DNA of 64,000 nt from Isoptericola dokdonensis DS-3 (GCF_001636295.1 NZ_CP014209.1:1178001-1242000), one strand, 5' to 3'; numbered from the stretch's first letter, positions 32,815 to 42,375 are shown. The notes: generated from the sequence alone by a model not told the origin. Translations and numbers: made by a program.

Positions 32815-34427
32815 GCCCGACCGTCGCCACCGACGCGGTGCGGGAGGGTGACGTCCCCGCCGACACGCGCGACACGACCCCCTGGCTGCGGCTCGACCCC
32901 CGCGTCGTGTGGGTCGACCTCGCCCGGTCCCTGCTGTCCGCCGTCCCCGCGGTGCTCGCCGTCGTCCTCGGCGTCGAGCCCACGGGGGCCTCGTTGTGGC
33001 CGTTCCTCCTGGCGGGCGCCTGGGCGCTGGTGAGCGCGGTCGGGGACGCCGTGCGGTGGACGTTCACCCGCTACCGCGTCACCGCCGAGCACGTGGAGCG
33101 GCGCACCGGCGTCCTCGTGCGCCGCTACCGCTCGGTGCGGCGCGACCGGATCCGCAGCATCGACGTCACCGCCCGAGCGCGCCACCGCGTCGCCGGGCTG
33201 CGCGTCGTGCTCGTCGGCGCGGGTCAGCAGGTCTCCGGCGGCGAGTCCGCCCTGTCGCTGGACGCCCTGCACCGCCGCGACGCCGACGCCCTGCGACGGC
33301 TCCTCCTCGCCCCGCACCCCGGGCAGGACGCCGCGGCCCCCGAGGCCTCCGCGACCGGCGAGGCCGGGCCGGACGACACCCCCGCCGCCCTGGACCCCGT
33401 CGATCCCGCGGGCACCGAGGTGCTCGCACGGCTGCGGCCGTGGTGGGTGGTCCACAACATGCCGGGCGTCTGGGGCGTGGTCACCGCCGCCGGGCTGCTG
33501 TGGGGTGCCTACTGGCTCGCGTCCGCGTTCGGTATCGACCTGGCCGACCACGCCCTGGACCTGGCCGGACCGGACCGGCTCGGCACGACCGGGAGCGTCG
33601 TCGTGGCGGTGACCGGCACCGTCGCGCTCGGCGCCGTCGGCATGGGCGTCGCGTTCCTCGTGACCTCCTGGCGGTTCGAGCTCGCCCGCGTCCCCGGCCC
33701 GCAGGGCACCCGGCTGCGCACCCGCGCGGGGCTGCTCACGACCCGCGAGGTCGACCGGGACGAGGGCCGGCTGCGCGGGATCACGATCTCCGAGCCGGTG
33801 CTCTGGCGCTGGATGGGGATGGCCGACACCCAGGTGGTGACGACGGGCCTGTCGCTCTGGGCGATGTCGCAGCCCGCGGCCATCCTGCCCCGGGGTCCGG
33901 TGACCGAGGCCCGCAGGGTCGCGGGACGGGTGCTGGGCGGCGCGCCCGGCCCCCTGGAGACGCCGCTCGTCGCCCACCCCGCAGGAGCGTTGCGGCGGCG
34001 GCTGTGGTGGGCGACCGTCGCGGCCGCGGTGCTCACCGCCGTGCTGGGACGGCTCGTCGCCCTCGGCGTCCTGCCGTCATGGACGCCGTGGGGCGGCGCC
34101 GCGGCCTGGCTGCTCGGCCTGCTCGGCGCTCTCGTGGCCTACCGCGCGCTCGGGCACGCGATCAGCGGTCCCTACCTCGTCGTGCGTTCCGGGCTGGTGG
34201 CCCGGTCCACGACGGCGTTGCGCCGCGACGCGGTGAGCACGATCGTCGTGCGCGAGTCGCTGCTCCAGCGGCGGCTCGGGCTGCGCACCGTCGTGGCCGC
34301 CACCTCGGCGGGCTGGGGCGCCTACGACGCGCGGGACCTCGCCGCCGACGACGCCCTGCGGTTCGCCGACGCCGCCGCACCCGGCCTGCTCGGACCCTTC
34401 CTGGAGCCGGACGGGTCGCGGCGCTGA
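32811..34427 (+). CDS. Large multi-PH-domain membrane protein (YdbT-like)
   Basis: 538 aa with three bacterial PH domains, each following a membrane hairpin: YRVTAEHVERRTGVLVRRYRS then SVRRDRIRSIDV; FELARVPGPQGTRLRTRAGL then LLTTREVDRDEGRLRGITI; and GPYLVVRSGLVARSTTALRR then RDAVSTIVVRESLLQRRL. It is the YdbT partner of the preceding gene; Bacillus homologues affect antimicrobial-peptide resistance, but the general role is unclear. GTG start overlaps the previous stop. A 12-bp hairpin follows. Confidence 0.86.
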   Translation: MSPTVATDAVREGDVPADTRDTTPWLRLDPRVVWVDLARSLLSAVPAVLAVVLGVEPTGASLWPFLLAGAWALVSAVGDAVRWTFTRYRVTAEHVERRTGVLVRRYRSVRRDRIRSIDVTARARHRVAGLRVVLVGAGQQVSGGESALSLDALHRRDADALRRLLLAPHPGQDAAAPEASATGEAGPDDTPAALDPVDPAGTEVLARLRPWWVVHNMPGVWGVVTAAGLLWGAYWLASAFGIDLADHALDLAGPDRLGTTGSVVVAVTGTVALGAVGMGVAFLVTSWRFELARVPGPQGTRLRTRAGLLTTREVDRDEGRLRGITISEPVLWRWMGMADTQVVTTGLSLWAMSQPAAILPRGPVTEARRVAGRVLGGAPGPLETPLVAHPAGALRRRLWWATVAAAVLTAVLGRLVALGVLPSWTPWGGAAAWLLGLLGALVAYRALGHAISGPYLVVRSGLVARSTTALRRDAVSTIVVRESLLQRRLGLRTVVAATSAGWGAYDARDLAADDALRFADAAAPGLLGPFLEPDGSRR

Positions 34428-34436
34428 CCGGCCGGC

Positions 34437-34464
34437 GCGGCGGGCGTCCGTCGACGCCCGCCGC
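34437..34464. terminator. Bidirectional terminator between convergent genes
   Basis: 12-bp perfect stem GCGGCGGGCGTC / GACGCCCGCCGC with loop CGTC. Confidence 0.75.
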
Positions 34465-34469
34465 CCCTG

Positions 34470-35645
34470 CTACGAGCTGGCGCCGATCCCGGCACGGGCC
34501 AGGGAGAACCCGTTGCCCGTCGGGTCGTGGCGGCAGTACATGCCGTCCTGCTCGGACGTGCAGGTGAAGTCGCCCTCGGTGACCGACTCCCCGTAGGCGA
34601 GCTCGTCGAGCTTCTTCGGCGCCTTCTTCGGCTTCTCGGCGACGCACGGCAGCGCCACGTCGCCCGCAGCGTCGAGCGCGACCACGTACCCGGACGACCC
34701 GTCGCAGCCCTCCACCGGGGCGGGCCGCTGGTTGAGCTCGGCGATCCCGCAGGACACGCCCGCCTCGAAGATCTGGCAGCTGATGTTCCGCGACGGCGAC
34801 CGCAGCTCGGCGACCTGTGCGCCGAACCCACCCGCGGCCTCCTCCTCCGCCGCCGCGTCGTCCTGCTGGACGGCGGCCGGGGTGTCGGACGGCGTGGACA
34901 CCGTCGGGACGTCCGACCCGCCGAGCGCCTGCACGACGAACACCAGCGCCACGACGGCGAGGACGACGTCGACGGCGATGAACGCGATCCACCCGGGGCT
35001 GAGGCGGCGTCGGGACGAGCGTCCCACGGCGGGGTTCTGCGTCGTCGCCGGGCCCGGGGCCGCCCGGGGCGCCTGCGGTGCGGGCGCCGGGGACGCGGCG
35101 TACGCGTGCTGCTGCGGTGCGTACCCGTACCCGTACCCGGGCGCCGGCGCGGGCTGGGAGTACGCCGGCTGCCGGGCGGGCGCCGTGGCCCGCTGCGCGG
35201 CGGGCGGGGCCGGCGGGTACGCCGCGGTCGGCTGCGCGACCGGCGGCTGCGCGGCCGTCGGCTGCGCGGCCGTCGGCTGCGGAGCGTAGGCACCCTGCGG
35301 CGGGTACGCGGCCGTGGGCTGCGCCGGGTACGAGCCCGGGGCGGGCCGGGGGGAGAACGCCGCGGTGGCCTGTCCGGCGCCGGGCGCGGCCGGGGACGAC
35401 GGGGACGACGACGGCGCAGGCGGCACCGGGGCGTGGACGCCGTGGTGCACCTGCGTCGCCTGCGGGTCGGCCGCCGGGGCGGGCGTCGCCGCCGTCGGAG
35501 CGGCGGCCGGGGACGCGGCCGACCAGGGCCGCGCACCGGCGGGCGCGAACGACGGCGGGGCCTGGCGCGGTTCCTGCGACCGCTCGGCACCCGGCTCCTG
35601 CGGGGCAGGACCGGGGGGCGGAGGGGGCGGCACGGTGCCGGACAT
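34470..35645 (-). CDS. Pro/Ala-rich single-pass membrane protein with extracellular Cys domain
   Basis: 391 aa. Residues 1-210 are low-complexity Pro/Ala/Gln (TAAQPTAAQPPVAQPTAAYP type) and predicted cytoplasmic. One membrane helix follows, GWIAFIAVDVVLAVVALVFV, then an outer domain with paired cysteines: NISCQIFEAGVSCGIAEL, EGCDGSS, ALPCVAEK and DFTCTSEQDGMYCRHDPTGN. The repeated ISCQI/CTSE pattern with Cys pairs recurs in actinobacterial secreted proteins of unknown function. AAGGAG lies 5 nt before the ATG. Confidence 0.8.
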   Translation of the reverse strand: MSGTVPPPPPPGPAPQEPGAERSQEPRQAPPSFAPAGARPWSAASPAAAPTAATPAPAADPQATQVHHGVHAPVPPAPSSSPSSPAAPGAGQATAAFSPRPAPGSYPAQPTAAYPPQGAYAPQPTAAQPTAAQPPVAQPTAAYPPAPPAAQRATAPARQPAYSQPAPAPGYGYGYAPQQHAYAASPAPAPQAPRAAPGPATTQNPAVGRSSRRRLSPGWIAFIAVDVVLAVVALVFVVQALGGSDVPTVSTPSDTPAAVQQDDAAAEEEAAGGFGAQVAELRSPSRNISCQIFEAGVSCGIAELNQRPAPVEGCDGSSGYVVALDAAGDVALPCVAEKPKKAPKKLDELAYGESVTEGDFTCTSEQDGMYCRHDPTGNGFSLARAGIGASS

Positions 35646-35872
35646 CTGAGCTCCTTCCCGCGTCCGACGAGGTGTGCGAACCCGGCCGACGCGATGACAC
35701 GCAACGCGCAGGATGTCACGACCTCCGGCCGCAGGTCGAACCCCCCTGACCCGGATTTCCCCCGCGGGAGCCCGGAAACACGTTCGGGGGCGCACCGCGG
35801 AAGTGGCATGATCGACCGCGTGTCGCGACGACCTCGCGGCCCGCCGACCTGCCACCGTCCAAGGGAGCACCC

Positions 35873-38443
35873 GTGCCCGGAGAGAACCTCACCCGCGCCG
35901 AGGCGATCGAGCGCGCCGCCGTCGTGCACGGCGTCGAGTCGTACGCCATCGACCTCGACCTGACCACCGGCGCGGAGACGTTCTCGTCGACCACCGTCAT
36001 CCGGTTCACCGCCGCCGAGGGCGGCGCCACGTTCCTGGACCTCGTCGCGCCGCACGTGCGCGAGATCGTCCTCAACGGCCGCGCCCTCGACGTCGCGGCG
36101 GTCTTCACGGACTCGCGCATCGCGCTGGCCGACCTCGCCGCCGACAACGAGGTGCGCGTCGTCGCCGACTGCGCCTACATGAACACCGGCGAGGGCCTGC
36201 ACCGGTTCGTCGACCCCGTCGACGGCGAGGTCTACCTCTACACGCAGTTCGAGGTCCCGGACGCCCGCCGCGTCTTCGCGACGTTCGAGCAGCCGGACCT
36301 CAAGGCGCCGTTCCAGCTCTCGGTGACCGCGCCCGCGCGCTGGCACGTCGTGTCCAACCAGCCCACGCCGGAGCCGGTGGCCGCCGTCCACGCGACCGAG
36401 CCCGCCGTCGAGGCAGCCCGCTGGGAGTTCGGTGCCACGCCGCGCATCTCCAGCTACCTCGTGGCGCTCGTCGCCGGGCCCTACGCCGTCGAGCGCGGCG
36501 AGGTCACCTCCGCCGACGGCCGCGTGATCCCGCTGGGCGTGTTCTGCCGGTCGTCGCTGTCGCAGCACCTCGACGCCGAGGCGATCATGGCGACCACCCG
36601 CCAGGGCTTCGCGTTCTACGAGGGGACCTTCGGGGTCCCCTACCCGTTCGACAAGTACGACCAGCTCTTCGTGCCCGAGTACAACATGGGCGCGATGGAG
36701 AACCCGGGCTGCGTCACCTTCACCGAGTCGTACGTGTTCCGCTCCAAGGTGACCGACGCCGTCCGCGAGCGGCGCGTCGTGACGATCCTGCACGAGCTCG
36801 CCCACATGTGGTTCGGCGACCTCGTCACCATGAAGTGGTGGAACGACCTCTGGCTCAACGAGTCGTTCGCGGAGTACGCCTCCACGCTCGCCACGGCCGA
36901 GGCCACCGAGTGGGAGGCCGCCTGGACCACGTTCAACGCCATGGAGAAGACCTGGGCCTACCGCCAGGACCAGCTCCCCTCCACGCACCCGATCGTCGCC
37001 ACCATCGACGACCTGGAGGACGTGCAGGTCAACTTCGACGGCATCACGTACGCCAAGGGCGCCTCCGTGCTCAAGCAGCTCGTCGCCTGGGTCGGTCGTG
37101 AGGAGTTCATCAGCGGCGTCTCCGCGTACTTCCGCAAGCACGCGTGGGGCAACACCGAGCTGAGCGACCTGCTCGTCGAGCTCGAGGCCACCAGCGGCCG
37201 CGACCTGACCGCCTGGTCGAAGATCTGGCTCGAGACCGCCGGCGTGAACACGCTGCGCCCCGAGATCGGCACCGACGCCGACGGCGTCGTGACGTCGTTC
37301 GCGATCACGCAGACCGCGCCCGCGGACCACCCGACCCTGCGCCCGCACCGCCTCGGCATCGGCTTCTACGACGTCGACGCGACCGGCGCCGTCGTCCGCA
37401 CCCGCACGGTGCAGGTCGACGTCGACGGCGAGCGCACCGAGATCGCCGAGCTCGTCGGCACCGAGCGCCCCGGTCTCGTCCTGGTCAACGACGACGACCT
37501 CGCGTACGCGAAGGTCCGCCTCGACGACGCCTCCCTGGCGTTCGCCGTCGAGCACCTCTCCCGCATCGCGGACCCGCTGGCCCGCTCCCTCGTGTGGGGC
37601 TCCGCCTGGGACGCCGTCCGCGACGGCGAGACGCCCGCGTCGTCGTACGTCGATCTCGTGCTCGGCAACATCGCCGCCGAGACGGAGTCGACGACGGTCC
37701 GGACCACCCTCGCGCAGCTCGGGCTCGCCGTGCGCTCCTACGTGGACCCCGCCCGCCGTGCGGCCACCTCCGAGCGCGTCGGCGACACGCTGTGGCAGCT
37801 CGCCCGCGCGGCCGACGCCGGATCGGACCTGCAGCTGCAGCTCGTGAAGTACTTCGCGGCGCTGTCCTCGACGTCCGCCCACGTGGCACCGCTGCGCGGC
37901 CTGCTCGACGGGACCGTCGTGCTCGACGGCCTCGCCGTCGACACCGACCTGCGCTGGGAGCTCCTCGAGGGTCTCGTGCTCCTCGGCGACGCCGACGAGG
38001 CCGAGATCGACGCCGCACAGGCCGCCGACGACACCGCGACCGGCCGCCAGGCCGCCGCCCGGGCGCGCGCCGCGCTCCCGACCGTCGCCGCGAAGGAGCG
38101 CGCGTTCTCGTCCGTCGTCGACGACGCGGACGCGCCCAACGCGATCATCCGCGCCACCGCGTCCGGCTTCGTGCACGTCGTCGACCCGGCCGTGCTGGAG
38201 CCGTTCGCCCAGCGGTACGTCGACGCGCTGCTGCCGATCTGGGAGACGCGCAGCTACCACATCGCCGAGGAGCTCATCGAGGGGCTCTACCCGGCGCCGC
38301 TCGCCTCGGCCGAGCTGCGCGACACCGTCCGCGGCTGGCTCGACGCCCACCCCGACGCGCCGGCCGCCCTGCGCCGCATGGTCGTCGAGGGTCTCGCCGG
38401 CACGGAGCGCGCCCTGGCCGCCCAGGCGGCCGACGCGGCCTGA
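35873..38443 (+). CDS. pepN: Aminopeptidase N (M1 family)
   Basis: 856-aa cytoplasmic zinc aminopeptidase. It has the exopeptidase motif MGAMENPGCVTFTE (about 272), the zinc site HELAHMWFGDLVTMKWW beginning at His307 with the Glu ligand in LWLNESFAEY, and the C-terminal ERAP1-like helical domain. Typical of the actinobacterial enzyme. The GTG start has AAGGGAG 6 nt upstream. The stop codon is followed at once by AGTCAGCG repeats that pair with the repeats of the convergent malQ gene. Confidence 0.95.
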   Translation: MPGENLTRAEAIERAAVVHGVESYAIDLDLTTGAETFSSTTVIRFTAAEGGATFLDLVAPHVREIVLNGRALDVAAVFTDSRIALADLAADNEVRVVADCAYMNTGEGLHRFVDPVDGEVYLYTQFEVPDARRVFATFEQPDLKAPFQLSVTAPARWHVVSNQPTPEPVAAVHATEPAVEAARWEFGATPRISSYLVALVAGPYAVERGEVTSADGRVIPLGVFCRSSLSQHLDAEAIMATTRQGFAFYEGTFGVPYPFDKYDQLFVPEYNMGAMENPGCVTFTESYVFRSKVTDAVRERRVVTILHELAHMWFGDLVTMKWWNDLWLNESFAEYASTLATAEATEWEAAWTTFNAMEKTWAYRQDQLPSTHPIVATIDDLEDVQVNFDGITYAKGASVLKQLVAWVGREEFISGVSAYFRKHAWGNTELSDLLVELEATSGRDLTAWSKIWLETAGVNTLRPEIGTDADGVVTSFAITQTAPADHPTLRPHRLGIGFYDVDATGAVVRTRTVQVDVDGERTEIAELVGTERPGLVLVNDDDLAYAKVRLDDASLAFAVEHLSRIADPLARSLVWGSAWDAVRDGETPASSYVDLVLGNIAAETESTTVRTTLAQLGLAVRSYVDPARRAATSERVGDTLWQLARAADAGSDLQLQLVKYFAALSSTSAHVAPLRGLLDGTVVLDGLAVDTDLRWELLEGLVLLGDADEAEIDAAQAADDTATGRQAAARARAALPTVAAKERAFSSVVDDADAPNAIIRATASGFVHVVDPAVLEPFAQRYVDALLPIWETRSYHIAEELIEGLYPAPLASAELRDTVRGWLDAHPDAPAALRRMVVEGLAGTERALAAQAADAA

Positions 38444-38445
38444 CG

Positions 38446-38580
38446 AGTCAGCGCTCATCGGCGCGAGTCAGCGCAGGTTCTCAAGGAATCTGCGCTGACT
38501 CGCGCCGTTCTGCGCTGACTGGCGGGAATCTGCGCTGACTCGCGCCGTTCTGCGCTGACTGGCGGGAATCTGCGCCGGCT
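38446..38580. repeat. Face-to-face 20-bp repeat arrays between pepN and malQ
   Basis: AGTCAG at 38446 and 38466 (sense of pepN) face CTGACT at 38495, 38515, 38535, 38555 and a degenerate unit at 38575 (sense of malQ), each at 20-bp steps. The right side alternates two spacer types (CGCGCCGTTC and GGCGGGAATC). Confidence 0.85.
38460..38506. terminator. 17-bp inverted repeat made by opposing repeat units
   Basis: GGCGCGAGTCAGCGCAG (38460-38476) and its exact complement (38490-38506) flank a 13-nt loop between two convergent stop codons, making a strong bidirectional terminator-like hairpin. Confidence 0.75.
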
Positions 38581-38588
38581 CGCGCCGG

Positions 38589-40763
38589 TCAGCGACCCTG
38601 CGCGACGGCGGCGAACAGGGAACGCAGGCGGGCGTTCTCGAAGAGGTCCTCGACCAGCACGGGGTTGCCGGCGGAGTCGCCGAGCGGGACCTTCCAGTTC
38701 GGGTACTCCCGGTCGGTGCCGGGCTGGTTCTGGGAGCGCCGCTCCCCGACGGCGTCGACGAGCTGGACGCCCACGAGCGCGGCCCGCGACCGACGCAGGT
38801 AGCGGTGCAGCGCCTCGACGACCTCCCGCTCGGACGGGTTGTCGCCGACGAGCCCCTGCTCGGCGAGCGCACGCACGGCGGCGGCCCGCTCGGAGCGGGC
38901 GCGGGAGCGCAGCACCTGGGGGTCCTCGGTGAGCAGGCCGAGGCGGTCGCGCAGGTCCACGTGCTCCCCGGCCAGGTACCCGGCGGTGGGGGGCATGTCG
39001 TGGGTGCCGACGGACGCGAGGGTGAGCCGGCGGTAGTCCTGCGGCGCGGTCGGCTGGTCGCCGTCCTGCTCGAACCAGAACACGGACGTGCCGAGCACGC
39101 CGCGGTCGGCGAGGTAGTCCCGCACCCAGGGCTCGAACACCCCGAGGTCCTCGCCGATCACGATCGCGCCGGCCCGGTGCGCCTCCAGGCAGAGGATGCC
39201 GACGAGGGCGTCGTGGTCGTAGCGGACGTACGCACCCTGCGTCGGCGCCATGCCGCGGGGCACCCACCACAGGCGGAACAGGCCGAGGACGTGGTCGACG
39301 CGCAGCGCACCGGCGTGCCGCAGCACGGTGCGGAGCATGTCCCGGTAGGGCGCGTACCCGGCCTGGGCGAGCGCGCGCGGGTTCCACGGCGGCTGCGACC
39401 AGTCCTGGCCCTGCTGGTTGTACATGTCGGGCGGGGCGCCGACGCCGACGCCGGAGGCGAGCACGTCGGCGTTCGCCCACGCGTCCGCACCGTCGGGGTG
39501 CACGCCGACGGCCAGGTCGTGCACGACGCCGATCCGCATCCCGGTGTCGACGGCGGTGCGCTGCGCGTCCCGCTTCTGCTCGTCGAACACCCACTGGAGC
39601 CAGGAGTAGAAGTCGACGCGGTCGGCGAGGCGTTCACGGGCCTGCGCGACGGCGGGCGACGCGGGGTCGGCGAGCTCGGCGGGCCAGCGGCCGCCCCCGA
39701 GCTCCTCGGTGAGGGCGCACCAGGTCGCGAAGTCGCGCAGCCCGGTGCCCTGCTCGGCGACGAACTCCTCGAACGCGGCCTGCCGGGAGGCCCGGCGCGG
39801 CGCCGTGTGCACGACCTCCAGCGCGGCCTTCTTCGCGTCCCAGACGGCGTCCCGGTCGATGGGGCCGTCGTCGGCGGCGAGGTCGCGCACCGGGTCGGAC
39901 GCCCACTCGACGAGCGAGCGGTCGGCGGCGGTCAGGTAGGCGGTCTCGGGGATGTCCTCGACCCGCACGTACAGGGGGCTGCCGAACCGGCGCGACGTCG
40001 GCAGGTAGGGCGAGGGGGTCAGGGGGGTCACGGGCTCCGCCGCGGACAGCGGGTTGACGGCGATGAAGTCCGCCCCGGCCCGGTGCGCGGTGAGCCACGC
40101 GAGGTCGGCGAGGTCGGCGAGGTCGCCCATCCCCCACGACGTGCGGGACCGGACCGAGTAGAGCTGGACGAGCACGCCCCACGCCTGGCGCCGGTCGAGG
40201 TCGGTGCCGAGCTCGAGGCGGCGCGGGGTGACGACGAGCGTCGCGGTCGTCTCGTGCCCCTCGGTGAGGGCGTGCAGGGTGTGCCAGCCGAGCGGCAGGT
40301 CCGCCGGCACGGAGAAGGTGGCGCGGCCCACCTGCCGTCCGTCGACCTCGCGCGGCTCGACGAACGCGTCGACCTGCTCCAGGTCACGGCGGGGCCGGAC
40401 CTGGTGGGGGCGGGCGGTGGGCTCGGCGCCCTCGACCTCCAGCCACACGTGCACGGACGACCCGTGGGTGACGTGCACGGGGACGTCGTGCCGGTCGCCC
40501 TGGCGGACGACGACGGCGGGCGGCAGCACGGTGCGCCACTCTTCGTCGCGGGCACGGCGCAGGCTGTGCGCGACCTCGCCCGGGGTGGACGCCGCGACAC
40601 CGAGCGCCGTGAGGACGGCCACGAGGGTGGCGTCGGCCACGGCGTCGACCCCGCCGCCGTACCGGTGGTGCTCGGTGAGCACGCCGTACGTGGCGGCGAG
40701 CTCGCGCAGGTCGTCGGGCGCGGCGGCGTCGGGCACGGCCTGGGACGTCTCGGGTGTGCTCAC
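38589..40763 (-). CDS. malQ: 4-alpha-glucanotransferase (amylomaltase)
   Basis: 724-aa GH77 enzyme that transfers maltosyl/glucan units in maltodextrin and glycogen metabolism. An actinobacterial N-terminal extension (about 1-160) precedes the barrel: GVLVQLYSVRSRTSWGMGDL, ADFIAVNPLSAAEPV, the nucleophile region ALRVDHVLGLFRLWWVPRG, the acid in IVIGEDLGVFEPWVRDYL and the late TLASVGTHDMPPTAGYLAG. The GTG start giving STPETSQA is chosen because AGGA precedes it; the open frame upstream is unlike the family. Convergent with pepN, divergent from the MscS gene. Confidence 0.95.
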   Translation of the reverse strand: MSTPETSQAVPDAAAPDDLRELAATYGVLTEHHRYGGGVDAVADATLVAVLTALGVAASTPGEVAHSLRRARDEEWRTVLPPAVVVRQGDRHDVPVHVTHGSSVHVWLEVEGAEPTARPHQVRPRRDLEQVDAFVEPREVDGRQVGRATFSVPADLPLGWHTLHALTEGHETTATLVVTPRRLELGTDLDRRQAWGVLVQLYSVRSRTSWGMGDLADLADLAWLTAHRAGADFIAVNPLSAAEPVTPLTPSPYLPTSRRFGSPLYVRVEDIPETAYLTAADRSLVEWASDPVRDLAADDGPIDRDAVWDAKKAALEVVHTAPRRASRQAAFEEFVAEQGTGLRDFATWCALTEELGGGRWPAELADPASPAVAQARERLADRVDFYSWLQWVFDEQKRDAQRTAVDTGMRIGVVHDLAVGVHPDGADAWANADVLASGVGVGAPPDMYNQQGQDWSQPPWNPRALAQAGYAPYRDMLRTVLRHAGALRVDHVLGLFRLWWVPRGMAPTQGAYVRYDHDALVGILCLEAHRAGAIVIGEDLGVFEPWVRDYLADRGVLGTSVFWFEQDGDQPTAPQDYRRLTLASVGTHDMPPTAGYLAGEHVDLRDRLGLLTEDPQVLRSRARSERAAAVRALAEQGLVGDNPSEREVVEALHRYLRRSRAALVGVQLVDAVGERRSQNQPGTDREYPNWKVPLGDSAGNPVLVEDLFENARLRSLFAAVAQGR

Positions 40764-40890
40764 GGGACGATCCTGCCACTTCCGCGGGCGCGGAGCACCG
40801 CCTCCACGCTGCGGCGACGGTCGCGGGAGGGCGCCGCCGGAGGGTCCACGGGTTTCACGCGGGCGCACCCGTGGGCGTTAGCGTGGCCCC

Positions 40891-41922
40891 GTGCTGACCT
40901 CTTCGCCCGCCACCGCCCTGCGCACGTCGACGGCACCCACGCCGTCCCCGGACCCGAGCGACAACCTGCTCCAGCAGACCGAGGACACCCTCGGGGAGGC
41001 GGGCCGGTCGTTCTGGGACTGGTTCACCGACTGGCCGCTGCACGTCATCGTGATCCTGGTGGTCGGCATCGTCCTGCTGGTGGTCCTGCGCCGGGTGATC
41101 AGCCACGTGTCCGAGCGGATCGCGACGGGCGCGCCGAGCGGGTCGGAGAGCCGCTGGCAGGACTGGTTCCGCAAGGCGCCGCTGATGGAGGACGCGATCG
41201 CGGTGGCGAACCCGCTGGCGAACGAGCGGCGCGCCCAGCGGTCCCGCACGGTGGGCTCGGTGCTCAACTCGACGGCCAACATCGTCATCTCGGTGATGAT
41301 CCTGCTGAGCATCCTGGCCGAGGTGGGCTTCAACGTCGGACCGCTGCTGGCGTCCGCCGGCCTCGTGGGCATCGCGGTCGGCTTCGGCGCGCAGTCCCTC
41401 GTCACGGACTTCATCTCCGGCATCTTCATCCTCATCGAGGACCAGTACGGCGTCGGTGACGTGGTGGACCTCGGCTCGGGCGCGGAGGGCGTCATCGAGC
41501 AGGTGCAGCTGCGCACCACCCAGGTACGCGCGCTCGACGGCACCCTGTGGTGGGTCCGCAACGGCGAGATCCTGCGCGCCGGGAACCGGACGCAGCGCTG
41601 GTCGCGCGCCCTGGCGGAGGTGCGGGTCCCGGTCGACGCCGACGTCGACGTCGTGCGGGCGGCGCTCGGACGCGCGGCCGACGCCGTCGCGGCCGACGAG
41701 GCCTACGCGACCGAGTTCCTCGAGCCGCCGGCGGTGCGCAGCGGCGTCGACACCGTCTCCGACATCTCGATGTCGTTCACGATCCTCGCGCAGGTGCGCC
41801 CGGGCGTGCAGTGGGACGTCTCGCGGGCGCTGCTGCTCGCGGCGCAGGCGGAGCTCCGCACGGCGGGCGTGCTGCGCGGCGAGCCCACGGTGCGCGCCGA
41901 GGCGGCGACCGACGGGTCGTGA
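40891..41922 (+). CDS. Small-conductance mechanosensitive channel (MscS family)
   Basis: 343 aa. TM segments are HVIVILVVGIVLLVVLRRVI and NIVISVMILLSILAEVGF, plus the pore helix LLASAGLVGIAVGFGAQSLV with the conserved Gly/Ala packing and TDFISGIFILIEDQYGVGDVV. The beta domain (EGVIEQVQLRTTQVRALDGT) and C-terminal region follow. The GTG start is preceded by TAGCGT six nt upstream and no Shine-Dalgarno, so it is probably leaderless. It acts as an osmotic safety valve in the membrane. Confidence 0.92.
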   Translation: MLTSSPATALRTSTAPTPSPDPSDNLLQQTEDTLGEAGRSFWDWFTDWPLHVIVILVVGIVLLVVLRRVISHVSERIATGAPSGSESRWQDWFRKAPLMEDAIAVANPLANERRAQRSRTVGSVLNSTANIVISVMILLSILAEVGFNVGPLLASAGLVGIAVGFGAQSLVTDFISGIFILIEDQYGVGDVVDLGSGAEGVIEQVQLRTTQVRALDGTLWWVRNGEILRAGNRTQRWSRALAEVRVPVDADVDVVRAALGRAADAVAADEAYATEFLEPPAVRSGVDTVSDISMSFTILAQVRPGVQWDVSRALLLAAQAELRTAGVLRGEPTVRAEAATDGS

Positions 41923-41930
41923 GCGGCGCT

Positions 41931-41963
41931 CGCCGGGCCGACGGGAGCCCCGTCGGCCCGGCG
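41931..41963. terminator. Bidirectional terminator after mscS
   Basis: 15-bp perfect stem CGCCGGGCCGACGGG / CCCGTCGGCCCGGCG with loop AGC, between convergent genes. Confidence 0.8.
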
Positions 41964-41973
41964 GGAGCTGCGG

Positions 41974-42213
41974 TCAGGCCGAGGCGAGCCGGCCGTCGAG
42001 CTCGGCGGCGAGGTTGTCGGCCTCGGGGCCGACGATGACCTGGATGATGCGCCCGGACCGGACGACGCCGAAGGCCCCGGACGACTTCAGCCCGTTCTCG
42101 TCGACGAGCGCCGGGTCGGACACCTGCACGCGCAACCGGGTGATGCAGGGCTCCAGCTCGACCACGTTGGCCGTGCCGCCGAGCGCCTCGAGGATGTTCT
42201 CCGCCTTGCTCAT
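41974..42213 (-). CDS. Stand-alone PTS EIIB domain (glucose family)
   Basis: 79 aa matching only the EIIB domain of glucose/N-acetylglucosamine-type PTS permeases: [26 protein letters not shown] with phosphorylated Cys23, then [20 protein letters not shown]. It would pass phosphate from EIIA to the sugar bound by an EIIC encoded elsewhere. ATG 42213 has GGGGAG 7 nt upstream. No EIIA or EIIC gene lies next to it. Confidence 0.92.
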   Translation of the reverse strand: MSKAENILEALGGTANVVELEPCITRLRVQVSDPALVDENGLKSSGAFGVVRSGRIIQVIVGPEADNLAAELDGRLASA

Positions 42214-42375
42214 TCGGTGTCTCCCCAGTTCTTCATGGTCGTGCGGATCGCGTCGTTGCAGGTCCGTCCCCAGCCTAACCCCTGCGCGGGACGCCCACGG
42301 GGCGACGGCCGGGTGAGACGACCGGGTGACCGGCACCACGTCCGTGGCGGCGCCGTCGTCTGGGAGGATGACCCG

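Noticed and set aside
34322..38458. 1378-codon open frame antisense to pepN and overlapping the Pro-rich protein
   Set aside because: No recognisable domain, composition typical of a GC-driven shadow frame; pepN is unambiguous.
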